A stretch of DNA of 64,000 bases, taken from the NCBI RefSeq assembly GCF_963678635.1, contig NC_087065.1, positions 2,542,001-2,606,000 on the forward strand, in the 5' to 3' direction. Below the pieces are notes generated by a model. It saw only the letters and a list, made by a program, of their open reading frames with translations, did no database searches and was not told the DNA's origin. Below, in pieces: positions 12,401 to 27,400 of this stretch (its first letter is position 1; each line of letters begins with the position of its first letter). Source of the DNA: Symsagittifera roscoffensis. Taxonomy: Eukaryota > Xenacoelomorpha > Acoela > Convolutidae. Both the position numbers and the translations under genes were made by a program.

Positions 12401-15400
12401 AATACCTGTTGCGTTATCAGTGGGAAGTTTTTAACTTATAGTTAACCTGACAGTTAAGAAAGGTCTTTTAAAGAAACATCTCTACTTCTCTTCCAAAAAA
12501 GTCGAGCTTTCCCTTGAAATAATCTTTCATTTGATGGTCTTGGTAGATTATAAGTTATACGTTTCCTTGTGGTCTTTCATTAGATATAAATTAAACAGTG
12601 TTATTATTTAAATACAATTATAACTTCATTGAGTTTTAGAAATTGACGTGATATTATCAAAAAAATTAACCTGTCTGTATCTTTGAATTTAAATTTATCT
12701 CAAAACTCTATGAAGCAAGATTGAATAGCTTAAAATGTACAAAAAGTCAAATTTGAGGATGTTTTTAGCGATATATGAGGCAACGTACGATTTATTTCCT
12801 ACGGCCCTCCCAGAATCCGACGCAGTTTCCAAACTTTTTCGCTTTACTTACGGCTCCCATGTTTTACCTGACCGACCCTACAGCTTTCTATAGGTAGCTA
12901 TAGGCTATTTTACGACACCCATTTTTGAGTGACCAGCCTTATTTTGGCGCCAATTTAAATTGTTCTTGAGGAGCTAGCACTTGAAGAAGAATTTTTTGTC
13001 AAAATCTTCTAAAAACTACCCAAAAACGGCTTTTTGGACAGCTTTTTTAAATTTTGTCTATGGTGCTGGAAGTCTAAATATGGTCTTTCAACTGTTTTTT
13101 GTGCTTTTCGATAAAAAAAAAATTGACACACTTGGAAAAATTATAAAGCCATCAACACTCCCCGCCCCCACCCCCACCCCTGGATAAAATGCTAGAAGTG
13201 TTCCTGCTCCTGCCGCACCTGTAGACGAGTGCCTTGCCCTGACTGGAGTGGCCGAACTGGAGTGACCCTAACCCCACTGCGAACAGGTCATTGTACTTCT
13301 CCCCCATCGAGATAGAGGTCACCTGAAGATGCTCCCTCTTCAGCGCCTGTGCCTCGCTGTCACACTGCAACAGACAACTAAGAGGTACAAATATGACAGA
13401 TGGGTGCATAAAATATAGATAAATCCCTGATGAAAAATTAATGCGATTCAAAACTATCGGAGAAAAGTTTTGCAATTGTTTTTGTGCATTTTTGAGAGTT
13501 TCATGAAATTGGTGGGACCCATCTTTCATACTTGCTTTTTATAGAGACACAACTATCATACTTAAAGCAACTAAGACATTACATTTATATAAGTTCATCC
13601 ATTGTGATATTTATCCATGTTATCTTGTTAATCATTTTTGGTCCTCGAATTGGATCATAGACATACCCCCTCACAATTAAAAAAAATGTCGTAACTTAAA
13701 TGGGCTAGACAATAATTTAATTTCAGCTGTAATGCTGAGGGTGACTCTTATTTTCGCTTCGTTCAACTGGTTAAAAGGCTATTCTCATACAAAAAAATCA
13801 AATGCCAGAAAAGATTGAACCAATTCGAAGCGTTAAAAACGGACCACAACTCATCTCATTGAAACTTGTTCTGAAGTTATATTTATATTCAACTTTGGTA
13901 GCACATTTTAATAGACTCCAAATTGTTACTTTTGCTGCCATGGAGACCCCCTTTTTTGTTTTTTACCTGGAAGGTCCACAATGGACAGAAGCTTCCATCT
14001 GGCTTGTGTCGGTCGGACATGTCGTTCCAGTACTTGAAGTCCTCGGCGATGTCTCCGAAGTTGTTCTGGTTCAACATCCTCCCCATCTGCTTCAACACAT
14101 GGCCACTCAGCTGCACTCCTAGAGCATACACTTTTCCCGTTTTTTCCGCCCTTAATTACTTTTTTCGGGTCTTGTCTGTTATACGGCCCAAAAAGTTTAT
14201 CCTTGCCATTTCGAAAGTTTGATCATGTTGCTCGAATTTGTTTGGTTGTAATTACTACCAGCGAAACGAAACCCCATCGTTTTTAATGAACACAAGCTCA
14301 TTTAACAGTTGGGTGATTGATCAGGCCCCAAAGGTTTCTGCTGCTGTGTAGAGCAAATTCTGCTGCTGCTTCATAGAAACAGTTCTGCTTTTTTATGTTC
14401 TTTAAAAATTCTCGTTTATACGCTTTTCGAAGACAAAATCAATAAGAAAAGCGAGCAGAGCACTTTCAGAAAGCAAAACAGAAAAAAATTGGAGTCGCAG
14501 AAAGATTCATTTTTTGTGTTTCTGGGAAATAGATCAATTTTGTTAAGAATTTATTCGGGTAGAGCATACATACGTAAATGGTATTTTCGAGAAATAGATT
14601 TGCAGAAGCGATCGAGAATCGAGATTTCGAGAATGATCCTATAACATGTTTAATTATAGTATTTTGATATTAGGTAACCTCGCATGACTGTCAAGGTCAA
14701 CGTTGCAGTTAGCGTAAAAGATACGTACGGTCAGTGGCTTGCTTTGGGACTTAGAATTAAAGTTGATTCTCTTAGGTTGTTATTGATCAGTTTACTATGA
14801 AGTAGTGCGCGTGCATACTTCCATATGACGCAGTCAAATACGGATCTGGCCTACCGCGGCCTTCATGTTTTCTAGTACGGTCCGTCCCAGGAACTTCAAG
14901 TCTCTCGGAGGATTGGATCCAAACATTTCGATTGGTTTTCATTGCAAAAGAAGAGATTGATAAAGGAAATCTACTGGAAGACAACTCGTTACCAGACAAT
15001 CCTTATCAGACACTTGAAAAGGCACCAGGGACCGAAGATCAACAGGCGAGAACGGAACGGGAGATGAGAAATAACACGGCAATAACGGCATGGCGAGATG
15101 AGCAACACCCAAGAGCAGACGATGAGCGAAAGACATTTAACGGTGTTACCCGGGGTGAAGTAGATAAGCCACTGAAATCAAAGCTGTTCTTGTCATTGGG
15201 CAAACAAGGGTAAAATTACTTGAACCAAAAACATCCATACCGAAAAGTTGTAGACATTATTTCCATCAAATTTTGTAAATTATCTGAATAAACTTTCCTG
15301 AAAGTATGAAGCAGTGCCTTGGAGCATTGCGCGATCTTACCCGGGGTGCGATTTTGGGGACCGAGAGCAATCAATGGAACGCGATGTTTTCATCTTCAAA

Positions 15401-18400
15401 ATGAATAACGCAACTGTAAAGAAGCAACTGTGAATGGAAACGTTAAGTCCCGGAAATGCTTTGCAGTTTTCCGTAGCCAGAGAAAGAAATGAACTCATGT
15501 ATAAAAAATAGTTAGAGGAGGATTGCCGAAATTTGGGAAGATTAGTTTTAACAACGGTCTTCCAAATATTTTCACCTCAAACAAGACAGGAAAAAGTGAG
15601 AGCTACGTCAAACGGTAATCGGTCGATGGAGTTAATAGTCAAGTATTGGACAAGTGCCAGAATTGTGGAAACCCACTGAAAACAATTCACAGCGAATATT
15701 GTAAAGCAAGGATTAAAGTCTGCAACATGTGTAGTAGTCGAGGGCATTTCGCGAAGTTTTGTAAGAAAACTTCGGTCAGTCAACTGGATGGAACGAACGA
15801 ACTTCCGCAATATGAGACTAAATTGGAAAAACAACACAATGACGATGTTCGATGAGACCAAATTGGCGATGAGACCGAATTGAAAGAACAAGACAATGAG
15901 TTCGGAGTATTCGTAATCAAGACAATGATGCATTAAGAAGTGCAGGAGAATCGGAAAATACTGAAAATTGGAATGAGACAAAGCCAATGGCGGTCAGAGT
16001 TACAAATCGATCGTGCGAGCCCGGTTTCATTCGTTTCACAGACGAAATTACAGGAATTGAATTCAAGAAAAAGTTTCGTAGACATTCGAATGGCTCCGAA
16101 AGTGACTAGGAACATCTTCTACATTGCAATTGATGACGTCATCAAGGCAATCGGTAGCATCTGTGAGGACATTGAATTAAAAGGTTCGACAGCCCGAGTG
16201 CATAATTCAACATCACAGAGAGAGTTCAATGGGATATCTTAGAGAACAAAATTTTGCCTGCCTCGGGTATTAACAAAAATGAAGCTCAAGATATGTCAAC
16301 GAAGTAGGAGGTGACACTGCAGAAGAGATGGCAATGGATTATTCATCGGTTCATTGTGAGTATATTGAAAATATACTAATAGAACTTCAAAAACTGGTTG
16401 AAAGAAAAGAGGTATTAAAATTGCGAAGTCAGAGCACACTTTCACGAACCGTTACGACCGGTACAAGTAAAGCGAAAAAGAGTGCCCATACACGAGTTAC
16501 CAAAAGTCGAAGAAACAAAAAACGGTTTACTACAAGAAGGCCATAATGCAAAACTGGATAAAAGTAACGAAGACGGTTTCAATTTACATACGGTTTTAAC
16601 GGCGGAACGAGATGGTTCGCTTAAATTGGCATCAAATTCTAAATTGATTGATATAATGATATGTCGGGATCGGTATCAAATTTAAAAAAAATATGAACGA
16701 GTTAGACAATATAATAGACAATTTGGCGTTGACCATCAGTGGGAATACATCAGACCCAATCTGGTTCTCAAATATCGATCTCAAGTACGCTTACTCACAA
16801 ATGGCGTTAAGTGGTGAATTGGTCGACAAAGTAATTTCAGCTAAATAGGGGGAAGCGTGCGTCACTGACACGTATCGTTTTAAGACGGGGTTTTATGGAT
16901 TAGTGGATTTGCCTAATGAGTTTGAAGCGTAATGGTTTCGATGGTTGGCGACCTGCCAGGGGTATATGTGTACCTGCATGATATTTTAACCGCAATCCGG
17001 GGGTCCATTGGCAAGTGCTCAAAAAGTTTTGCTGGTATTGGATGACGTTAAAGCAGCAGTAAATTGGAGTAAGTGCACTATTTTTGCCAAAAATATTGAA
17101 TGATTGGGATTCATATTATCGAATAAGAATATAAAACCGGGGGAAAGTAAAGCGAAATTCATTGAAAAAATGAAAAAACCGAAAATGAAAAAAAAAACAC
17201 ATATAAGTTACTTTAATAGATCGATCAACCAATATGTCGTTTATCTCAAACTTAGCAGCTACAACAGAGCCTTTTCGAGACTTAATGAAGATTTATTAGA
17301 ATTTCCAATGGTGTAAAAACATGGTGAGCCGTTAGAAACGATGAAAAACACAGTAAGTGATTTTGTACTAAATCATCATTTTGACGTGAGAAAAGATACA
17401 AGAGTGAAGTGTGATGCGACTAAGAAGGGTCTAGGGGCTGCCATAAAAAAAATTGACACACTTGGAAAAATTATAAAGCCATCAACACTCCCCGCCCCCA
17501 CCCCCACCCCTGGATAAAATGCTAGAAGTGTTCCTGCTCCTGCCGCACCTGTAGACGAGTGCCTTGCCCTGACTGGAGTGGCCGAACTGGAGTGACCCTA
17601 ACCCCACTGCGAACAGGTCATTGTACTTCTCCCCCATCGAGATAGAGGTCACCTGAAGATGCTCCCTCTTCAGCACTTGTGCCTCGCTGTCACACTGCAA
17701 CAGACAACTAAGAGGTACAAATATGACAGATGGGTGCATAAAATATAGATAAATCCCTGATGAAAAATTAATGCGATTCAAAACTATCGGAGAAAAGTTT
17801 TGCAATTGTTTTTGTGCATTTTTGAGAGTTTCATGAAATTGGTGGGACCCATCTTTCATACTTGCTTTTTATAGAGACACAACTATCATACTTAAAGCAA
17901 CTAAGACATTACATTTATATAAGTTCATCCATTGTGATATTTATCCATGTTATCTTGTTAATCATTTTTGGTCCTCGAATTGGATCATAGACATACCCCC
18001 TCACAATTAAAAAAAATGTCGTAACTTAAATGGGCTAGACAATAATTTAATTTCAGCTGTAATGCTGAGGGTGACTCTTATTTTCGCTTCGTTCAACTGG
18101 TTAAAAGGCTATTCTCATACAAAAAAAATCAAATGCCAGAAAAGATTGAACCAATTCGAAGCGTTAAAAAGTAATTTCAGCTAAATAGGGGGAAGCGTGC
18201 GTCACTGACACGTATCGTTTTAAGACGGGGTTTTATGGATTAGGGGATTTGCCTAATGAGTTTGAAGCGTAATGGTTTCGATGGTTGGCGACCTGCCAGG
18301 GGTATATGTGTACCTGCATGATATTTTAACCGCAATCCGGGGGTCCATTGGCAAGTGCTCAAAAAGTTTTGCTGGTATTGGATGACGTTAAAGCAGCAGT

Positions 18401-21400
18401 AAATTGGAGTAAGTGCACTATTTTTGCCAAAAATATTGAATGATTGGGATTCATATTATCGAATAAGAATATAAAACCGGGGGAAAGTAAAGCGAAATTC
18501 ATTGAAAAAATGAAAAAACCGAAAAAGAAAAAAAAACACATATAAGTTACTTTAATAGATCGATCAACCAATATGTCGTTTATCTCAAACTTAGCAGCTA
18601 CAACAGAGCCTTTTCGAGACTTAATGAAGATTTATTAGAATTTCCAATGGTGTAAAAACATGGTGAGCCGTTAGAAACGATGAAAAACACAGTAAGTGAT
18701 TTTGTACTAAATCATCATTTTGACGTGAGAAAAGATACAAGAGTGAAGTGTGATGCGACTAAGAAGGGTCTAGGGGCTGCCATAAAGCAACTACATCCGG
18801 AGGGCTGCTAACCTTTTCATACGCCTCCGTTTTGCGCTTGAAGCAGAGTTGAAATATAATATCATTGAAGGCGGAAGCATTGTAGGGGCAAACATCACTA
18901 GAACGTATCGTTTTGAGACACGTACAAAAATATTGCTAGTGATCGTGTGGGCAGTGACTCTTCATCAGAACTATTTGTTTGGGGCTCCATTCAAGATAAA
19001 CACAGACCACAATGCGTTATTATTGTGTTTGTCACATAAAAAGATTTCCAAAACGACGCAAACATGATTGGGTGGGTCGATGGGTCGATAGATTACTACC
19101 AATTGTTTATGAAAATGAGCCTTTCTCAGGTAAGAATATGGGGTTGGTTCACTTTTTATCCCATCATGCGATTGGTGCAGCTGCGAAAACAACGCAATTA
19201 GACAAAAAGTTTGCTGTAGCACAATTTAATGGAATCAGTCGGCTTATTGCCCCTTTGGCATAGTATATCTCAAAGTGACGCCATGTACAGAAGAAAATAT
19301 GAACAAGAATTGCGTAATCAAAAAGATTGTGCAGCGGAGAAAGTCATCGACGCGTTCAAGAATAGTCAATTCATCAGAGTTTTTGTACAAAAATATCGCC
19401 GTACAGAGAGCTGCAAGATTGTAAATTCATAAATCCATTAGAAATTACTAAAAATTTAAAGTTTTCAAAAAACTTGGACCAGGACGCCATAGAATTACTG
19501 ACAATAAAAGTTCATGAAACGATTGGATTGCAAGTTATACCGGTGGAAGTTTTTTACTCAATCTTTTCTGATTGATCGGGGTTTTTTGATGTCAAATTTA
19601 TATCTATAATGACAAAAGCGGATGCGATCTTGAGTTGCACTGTAGCAGCATTACTGAATAAAAAAAATGCCGCTATAAAAAATTTTGGGCCATACTTTAG
19701 CCATTATGTGTCAGAATTTCATACCTCCAATGGGATTTTGTTCATGGAAGATAAAATTGTCGCTCCAACTCAATTATGGGCACCGATTATATCGTCGTTG
19801 CACAAAGACCATGCAAGCATGTTCAGGATGTGGGATGTAGCCAGCAATTACTTTGAAACGACAAATCCAGATCACGCGAATTGAGCGGAGTGCAATTAAT
19901 CAGGTCAGAATTTAAAACAGGAAAGACCAAGTACGGATATCACGAGTTTATAACCGACGGGAAAACCAAACCAGGAAATAAAAAAGAGTTTTTTTGTGCC
20001 CGTTGCCTCAAACCTGGGTGCAAGTAAATTGCTGTTCTGTGGTAATTAGTTCTTTAGTTACTGAGTGCACAACAGCGGCGGTTATAAATGAGGTCTCGGA
20101 AAACTACATAACGCTGCATGCATAACAACGGGTAATTAGAACGGATAAAGGTTCAGGATTTGTAGCTAAATCAATTAGTGAGTTTTGTACGCAAAACAAA
20201 ATGAGACTGATTTTTGCACCGGTAGTAGTTCACCGGGCCAAGGGCCTATTGGATGTTGTGTTTGCATTTTTGGGGAAACGCTTGTGGCCTGTTCGTGTCC
20301 AAAAACTAAGCCAGGATTGAAAGAAGTACTCAATGATCGCTTGTATAACATAAGAACAAGGACACATCAGTCAATGGTTTGCACCTTGTTCGAAGCAAAA
20401 TTCGGTAGAAAACCAAACACGATCAGGCATTTGGTAACACGTAAAGCTTCGGTTAAAAAATTGTCATGATTAAGTGCTTTGTTTTCATTAGAACGAAACA
20501 AGAAGATCCCAGCCAAGATATTGCAAGACTACGTAAGACTGGATGATGAGTCAAGCATGGGCGTGTTTGATCGAAATGAACACCCGTTGGCTTTGGGCAT
20601 GGCGACCCCGTTAGCTTCAGGAAGAGCAAGTGTAGATGGAGCACAACATAGGACATCAATGTTGCATGTTGAAAAAAATGAATAAAATGAATTTAATCAA
20701 AAACTTAATGTGAATGATTCAAAGAAAAAGTAGTTAGAGAAACCAATTATACAGTTACTCTGCTCTCGGGAAAAATTTTGCATTTACCTGACCTCTCAAT
20801 AAGTTTAGGTAACCAGTCAGAAACCAGTTCGAAAAGATTACAGAATAAGTCGAGCGGATAAGAAAAATTGGATGCCAGGAAAACGGCCGCGCTGAAAGAA
20901 ACATTGAAAAATGAGCCCGAGGTTCACAGAACTGAAAAGTACACGAGGCAACGCAGATAACCCGATCAACATCGACAAGTCTAGTATCTAGACCGGCAAT
21001 CACAGAGGGTGCGGCGGGTGCCAAGAAAGACGATCGATTGGCATCAGAGAGGACCGTGGTTCGCTCAAATGAAGTGCCTGGAACAAGATTTTAAAGGCTA
21101 AACATACTGTACTTCATCCGAAAAGAGGGAAAAAATGCCTTACTCAAGCTCGGAAGATGGGAGTGTGGTGCGGATGGAGACTACCACTCAGACTAGTCCA
21201 TAAAGTCTAGTTGTCTTGTCATCAGCAGGATAGTCAGATGGTGACGACGCCAATGAAGATGGGGACCCGGGATCAAACTAAAAGGTTACCAGGAGCCACA
21301 CACCACAGAAGGGGACACATCATCGCCAAAAGCAATGCAGACGACGGAGATGAAAGAAGAAGGCTCAAGTACACCATCATCGAGAATGGCAAGCGAACAC

Positions 21401-24400
21401 CAAGGGTGTCGGCGGAAATGAAAGCGAAGACGATTGTGACGAGACACAATACGCGTCCACTAAGTTCTTGGGGTAACGGTTTTTTTACCAGTGCAATTGC
21501 TATGGCGACAGAACCCGTAAACGCCGTCAGGCAACAGAAACATCAGATGAGGAGCCCGAGAAACCGTCAGGAGCACTACCGGGTGTCGTGTTGAGAACAG
21601 TCAGTAGGACAAGAGGAGGCAATACCAGTGTGAGGGATCGATCAGACAAGAAACCGACAAGTACCAATTACCCGAAGAAAATACCAAGACCAAAAAAGAG
21701 AAGCGCGGAGGATACCTAATTTGATAGAAAAATTTGTCGGTTTTTTTTGGGGACAAGACTATAAGCCCGACGATATAACAGGGCTAGACGAAGATGGATG
21801 AGTTGAGACAGATAGTGAAGCACGAGGTGGGAGAGTGCCTTCAGTTACAGACCCCAGAACGGAGTTATAGATGGATTTCCGCAGCAACCCTTGTACCAAG
21901 GGTAAGAAACAAGAAATAGAGACAGCAGAAAGAACCCAACTTTGGGCAAGCTGGTAGATAATGCCCAGGCTGATATACAACGAACATGAGAGGCAATTGA
22001 TTGGGCAGAAAGAGAGTTGTTAGAAAAAATAGGGAAAGAATTGGTAGGTAGTATCGGTGCAGATATTACGGCGATTTAAAATCAACACGCCAGTCAATCA
22101 AGTAGAGGCCCTGGGGTTGACGCAACATAGTGCGCCTTTGGCTATTCAGGAGCAAAGCCAATCAAAAGACAGTGTAGCGCAACCAGAGGCCAATAAATCG
22201 ACAACAGCAGTAGAAGGGACGCCGATGGCGTGGCGGGAACAGGGTTGTTACAGGAAACCGCATAAATAGTAGACATCGGATTTTAGCGGCCCATTTGCGA
22301 CAGATGATCTAGAAATAGCAGACGAGATATCTGCTATAAGTATGACCGAGGATGATCAAAGGCAAACGCTGGAAGAACTAGAGAATTTGTGACAAGGAGC
22401 TCCCAGCGGCCGAGGCGTAAAATAGTGGGTTTATTATTGCCTACAGGATTAACGCGACAAACTGATAAACTAGTATTTTTTTTATTTTTAATGAGACTAG
22501 ATGCAGTATAGTTGATTGGCATCGTAATTATTATTGAATTAATCGAATGGAGATTGTGGTGTAATGTTCATACTATGATGCTAGAACATGTTTATTTATA
22601 CTATTTTTATGTTACGTCAAGGTCAACGTCAACGTCAATGATTGTCAAGGTCAACGTTACAGTTAGCCTAAAGATACGTACAGTCAGCGGCTGGCGTTGG
22701 GACTTAGAATTAAAGTTGATTCTCTTACGTTGTTATTCACCAGTTTACTATGAAGTAGTGCGCGTGCATACTTGCACACTGGTGATTGAGTTTCAGAAAA
22801 GAATTTTGAGCCGTACAACAGAAAAGATTTTTTTTTTCCATATCTGATTCGTGAGCTTATACATTTATAACAATCGGACAATATGAATAAAAATATAATA
22901 GGGGTGTGTACCTCTAAAGGTAGAGCGTCTGCTTTTCATGTGGAAGGTCTGAGGTTCGATCCCGCTTGGTAGAGTTTGCCTGTTGAACTAAGCGAGTATT
23001 TAGTATCTCGTGTGCTCGAACCTGGTGAGCTACATCCCCCATAACAATAATAGAGCAGCGAGATATTTGTAATAAATAAGTCTGGTATTTGTTGAAAAAT
23101 GCTGTAAGCGTATACTTAAAATTATATCAGTTTCAGTTAATTTGAACAGTCAGCGCTGATTTATGTGGTATTCGTTATGTGTGGTGCTGGTAAAAAACAG
23201 TCCTGGTATCTGCTAACAACTACGCAAAAATCAGCGCTGACTTTAAAAATGAACATGTTTTAGTCTGTAAGCAGGTGTACACCTCTAAAGGTAGAGCGTC
23301 TGCTTTTCATGTGGAAGGTCTGAGGTTCGATCCCGCTTGGTTGAATTTGCCTGTTGAACTAAGCGAGCGATTTAGTCTAGCATGTGCGCTACCTTTAGGC
23401 TGTTTTTCATAATTTTTCATAATTAGGCTGTTTTACCTGAAAAGAGCCCATATTCGCAAGTGAGATATAAAAAATCGCGGCATGTTACCTCGCTGCTGAG
23501 CTGCCGTGATATTGTTTTCTTTCTCCTCTCCATCCGAGTCATTGCCCTCCCCCTCATTACTGCCCCCTCCTCCTCCCCCTCCCCCCTCCCCTTGGGCGGA
23601 ACCCCCTCCCTCCCCTGTAAGATTAGTCAGCGAGGCCTTTCTAGCCATTATGGCGTCCTCGGCATCTTCCACTTTGAAGCGACCTGTGCTGCCCTAAACG
23701 GATACTTTCGGAGATACAAACTGGCTTTTTTTACTTGATACCTGTTCCCCGCAGGTCTTTATGTCCCCAAAGTAATCAATTTTTTATTTCCCCGAAATTT
23801 TTTTTTTTTCACAGCTCGTTCAATTGTTCTTATTTTGATTGATTATCTGAGATTTTTTCAACTTTAGGGTAATATCTTTTCTTGTTTGACATGTTTTGAG
23901 GAGCGTGAATAGTCTTCGAATCGGACTTAAATATCGATCTTGGAATTCTAAACTCATTTTGAGTCAAAAACATTCACATCGCTTATAATAAAATCACTTT
24001 GCCAAATCATTTTAGCAGGATTGTTTAAAACTATTTAATTGTCAAGATATTCAAATTAATCTTATGGTTCCTACTTATTCCTTAGCCAAAGTTTTCTATT
24101 GGTAAGAATATGCACCTTAAGGCCAGAAAAACCTTTTATAAATTGGACTGAGGAAATTTGGTTGGATACATTTTTTTGCAAGTAATCAGAAGTTTTTTTC
24201 ACCGCTAGCTAATCTAATTAAATTGAATATTGGGGGAAAATGTAGAAGTGGTGACACCAAATTTCGCACAATAAGCAGAAATTATTCTAGACATATAATT
24301 AAACTTTCTGCACGATAAAAAAAAGCAAAATTTTGCAAGAATCTTGCTTGATATTTCCAAGACTTTCCATTCGGAGTTGCAGTTGAAAAAAAAATGTGCT

Positions 24401-27400
24401 CGTTTATTGCATGTTTTGAATTAGTTCAAAATAAATTGCAATATATGCATTCCATAAATTGCAAGTTTTTACCCTGATGTTTTCACCCACTATTGTGTTT
24501 TTATATCCCGACCTTCTTGTCCTGCTGGATGAGCATGTGTTTGTGTCTGAGGTCCTCCTCGTAGGCATCGTACATCACACTCTGCTCCGCCTGGTCCCCG
24601 AAGCAGACTAGTTTGGGCGCCTCCTTCAGAGTCCCCACGTCACGTGGCCAGAAGATCTCCGTCTGCACACACACACACATACAAAAGGGGTTTACTTAAC
24701 CCTAAATTACCCAGTGTTGCTTTAAAGCAACAAGCAAAAGAATTAAAGTACCGGTGAATTCCCATAGGTTCCATTATTCATAAGTTCCAAAATAAAAAAT
24801 CAGTCGCATAAGTTCCAAAATTTATTTTCTTGAATTCTGATTGGTTGAAATTTGAGCCAACGAATTTATGGATTGATTGTTTACTGTTCAACCAGCATAG
24901 GCTCAAGCTGGATAATAGTGACCGCCGCAGCCGCGCCAACGTGTTGCGAGGTTGCCAACTGAGGGTAAGGACTCCATACGAAATTTAGAGCCTGTTGTCG
25001 CCGCCAAGTGGCGACGCGCTCGTAGCGCGCCCACCGGCGACCTTAAACCGAGACTCGGCTAATTTAGTCTTTTGACCAATTGAAAAGATTTGGAGCCTAT
25101 GGGATTGATTTTTTATTTTGGAACCTATGAATACGCACCAAAATACCATCACGCTGGAGCTGTTTAGCAATCCAATGACAAGTTATTTCAACCAATCAGA
25201 TTCATCGCCGCAGTTTGAGCTGTGAAACAAACAACATACAGCTATTGAGTTAATACAGCGGACGTCTTAAGATCAAAGTTGTCCTAAATTGAGAGTTACG
25301 TAGCAATATTTAGACAACCGCGTATTCAGACTCGTCAGTATTTAGAAAAATACTGTATTAACCAATCAGAATCGAGACAAGGAAGAAATGAATAATTAAC
25401 GATTATTTATTTAGTAAATTTGCTTTCTCATCTCGATTCTGATTGGTTAATGTGGTAATTGTCTGCTTACTGACGAGTATGAATACGCGGTTGTCTAAAT
25501 ACAGACCGCACTTGGAAAGGGCTCAAATTTGGCATCAAAATTGAGCAAAAAATAAAACACGCGTTATAAAATTAGTTCGATTTATTGCACCTCATGAAAG
25601 ATATTGTCCATGTAGACCAGATTTACTTTTGCCATTGATTTAGTTTTTCCTAATTTGAGTTTTATGGTCATATGTGTTTCTTGCTTTAACGCAACATTGG
25701 GTATCTTATCCTTAATTCAGTTTTTTTCAGTTAAAATTTATGGACCTGGTGGTTGATTGGTTAGATGGATCTTTCAATAAGATCTGTCAACAGGATTTAC
25801 TGCCAAATATTGAGAAAGGTTCTAAAGCTTTGTGGATTCATGATTTGTTTTGGAAATGCGTTATTAAAAACGTTGAAGACGACCAAAAAATTTTAGTTTC
25901 GTGGGTATCAGATGGAAAAGAGAACCTGTTATCTCTGGCTGACTTGTTTGCCACCAGTTTAGAAAACATTATCTTTTGGCGATACGATAGGCTATGGAAA
26001 GGGACGATTCGCCAAAAACAAAACATCAGTTTGAAAGGAAGCGATATACGTATTCGACATGAAATGCGCAAAACAAAGGTACAGAACTTAGTAATGTAGT
26101 ACGATGATAGTGATGGGATCTCGAACACTTCTGATTCCGATTCGGCAGTTTCAGCTTGTTGTTCAGAAAATGACTACCCGTCCGATGAAGACTTTCCTTT
26201 GGCAGCGATTGCTAGCACGCCAAATTCAAAAAACCAAGAGAAAGGAAAAATCAAACTTTGCGGAAACACTCAGAGAATCTTATGCTATATCCAGAGTTTT
26301 TGAAGTAGATATTGAAATTCGTGAAAAAGATGCTTTTGACTATTTCTGCGATTATTTCAATGAAGATTTTATGAATATAACTTGCGATCAGACCAATCTT
26401 TACATCAGACAAGAAAACCCAAACTCCACGTTCTATTTTGACTTCTCATTTTACCAAAACTTAACTGCAGCGTCTCTTTTCATGTCACTTTTTGATCTTA
26501 CTTGTTGCAGACTTTTTTGGCCGGCAAGGAGGCGTCTGTCAATTATAGCCGACTGTCTCTTCAGAAATGACCTCGATTTCGTGAAGTCTCATCTTCACTT
26601 TGTTGATAATTCTCAGCAATCAGAAAATTCGTCACGGGGCTTCACATTCATGCCGCTAATTCATCACTTCAATTCGGTGTGCTCAACTCTCTCCAAACAA
26701 AAAGCTTTCTATTGACGAACAAATAGTACCAACAAAGACAAGAAAGACCAATTTACGTCAATATAACCCAAAGAAGCCAAACAAATGGGGTTTCAAGATT
26801 TTCATGATAACAGATCCAACAGCGTCAGTTTATAAGATCGAGTTACATCTGTGCAAGGACAGCGAAAACATTGTGCAACTTGCAGCACCTGGCAGCGTGG
26901 CTCTGAGGTTGACAGAGGTTGTACCAAAGCACAAAAATCACAAATTTTATTTGATAACTGGTTTTTGTCTTTGGATTTATTGTAAGTTCTGCGGCGCATT
27001 CAGTCACTAGAATTTCCTACAGATGAGCAATTGAAACGAGGAGGCAAGGGCAATTTGGTCGAAAAACAATGCTTTGTTGATAATCAGGTTGTTTCTGCGG
27101 TAAAGTTGTTTGATAACCGTGGTGTGCATCTGATATCAAACTTTGTAGGAAATAAATTCGATTCGGCGATACGAAAGAAAATCTCGTTAATTTAATTTTA
27201 TAAGCTGCCCGGCTGCTATCAAGGAGTATAAAGCGTTCATGGGAGGCATAGATGTATTTGATAGCTATATTGCACTTTATCGTACCAAGCTGAAGTCTAC
27301 TAAAAAGTACTATCTAAAAATCTACTTTCATACGCTTAACATGATGGTGATAAACTGTTGGCACTCAAGTACGCCCAGAAAATCTTTAAGGAAACTCGGG

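Larger units (their letters stand above)
13111..18786. repeat. Tandem duplication of ~4.3 kb with internal deletion of the second copy
   Basis: Segment 13111-13839 recurs at about 17441-18170 (offset 4330). Segment 16831-17446 recurs at 18171-18786 (offset 1340). The order X-Y-Z-X'-Z' is what a tandem duplication of X-Y-Z followed by loss of Y (about 3.0 kb) would give. The duplication junction lies in ataaa, shared by both parents, and the deletion junction in aaa. Copies differ at only a few bases per 700. X carries DNAI1 exon 6 and Z carries a piece of the gypsy remnant. An assembly artefact or haplotype merge is the alternative. Confidence 0.85.
14647..22773 (+). mobile_element. Decayed Ty3/gypsy LTR retrotransposon
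   Basis: Direct terminal repeats of about 175-185 bp (14647-14820 and 22589-22773) share blocks such as gtcaaggtcaacgtt, cttagaattaaagttgattc and gaagtagtgcgcgtgcatac. Between them, in plus-strand order, lie gag-like sequence, paired zinc knuckles, reverse transcriptase, RNase H and integrase remnants, all broken by stops and frameshifts. The element sits in the DNAI1 intron between exons 4 and 5. A 1.3-kb insertion from the tandem duplication interrupts the RT region. Exact LTR ends and the target-site duplication are not certain. Confidence 0.8.

Noticed and set aside
15577..15987. 136-codon minus-strand frame in the decayed gypsy element
   Set aside because: Antisense to the zinc-knuckle region, which is clearly real in the sense frame.
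22901..22975. Functional tRNA-Glu (anticodon TTC)
   Set aside because: Acceptor and T stems do not pair; the non-tRNA tail is shared by a second copy.
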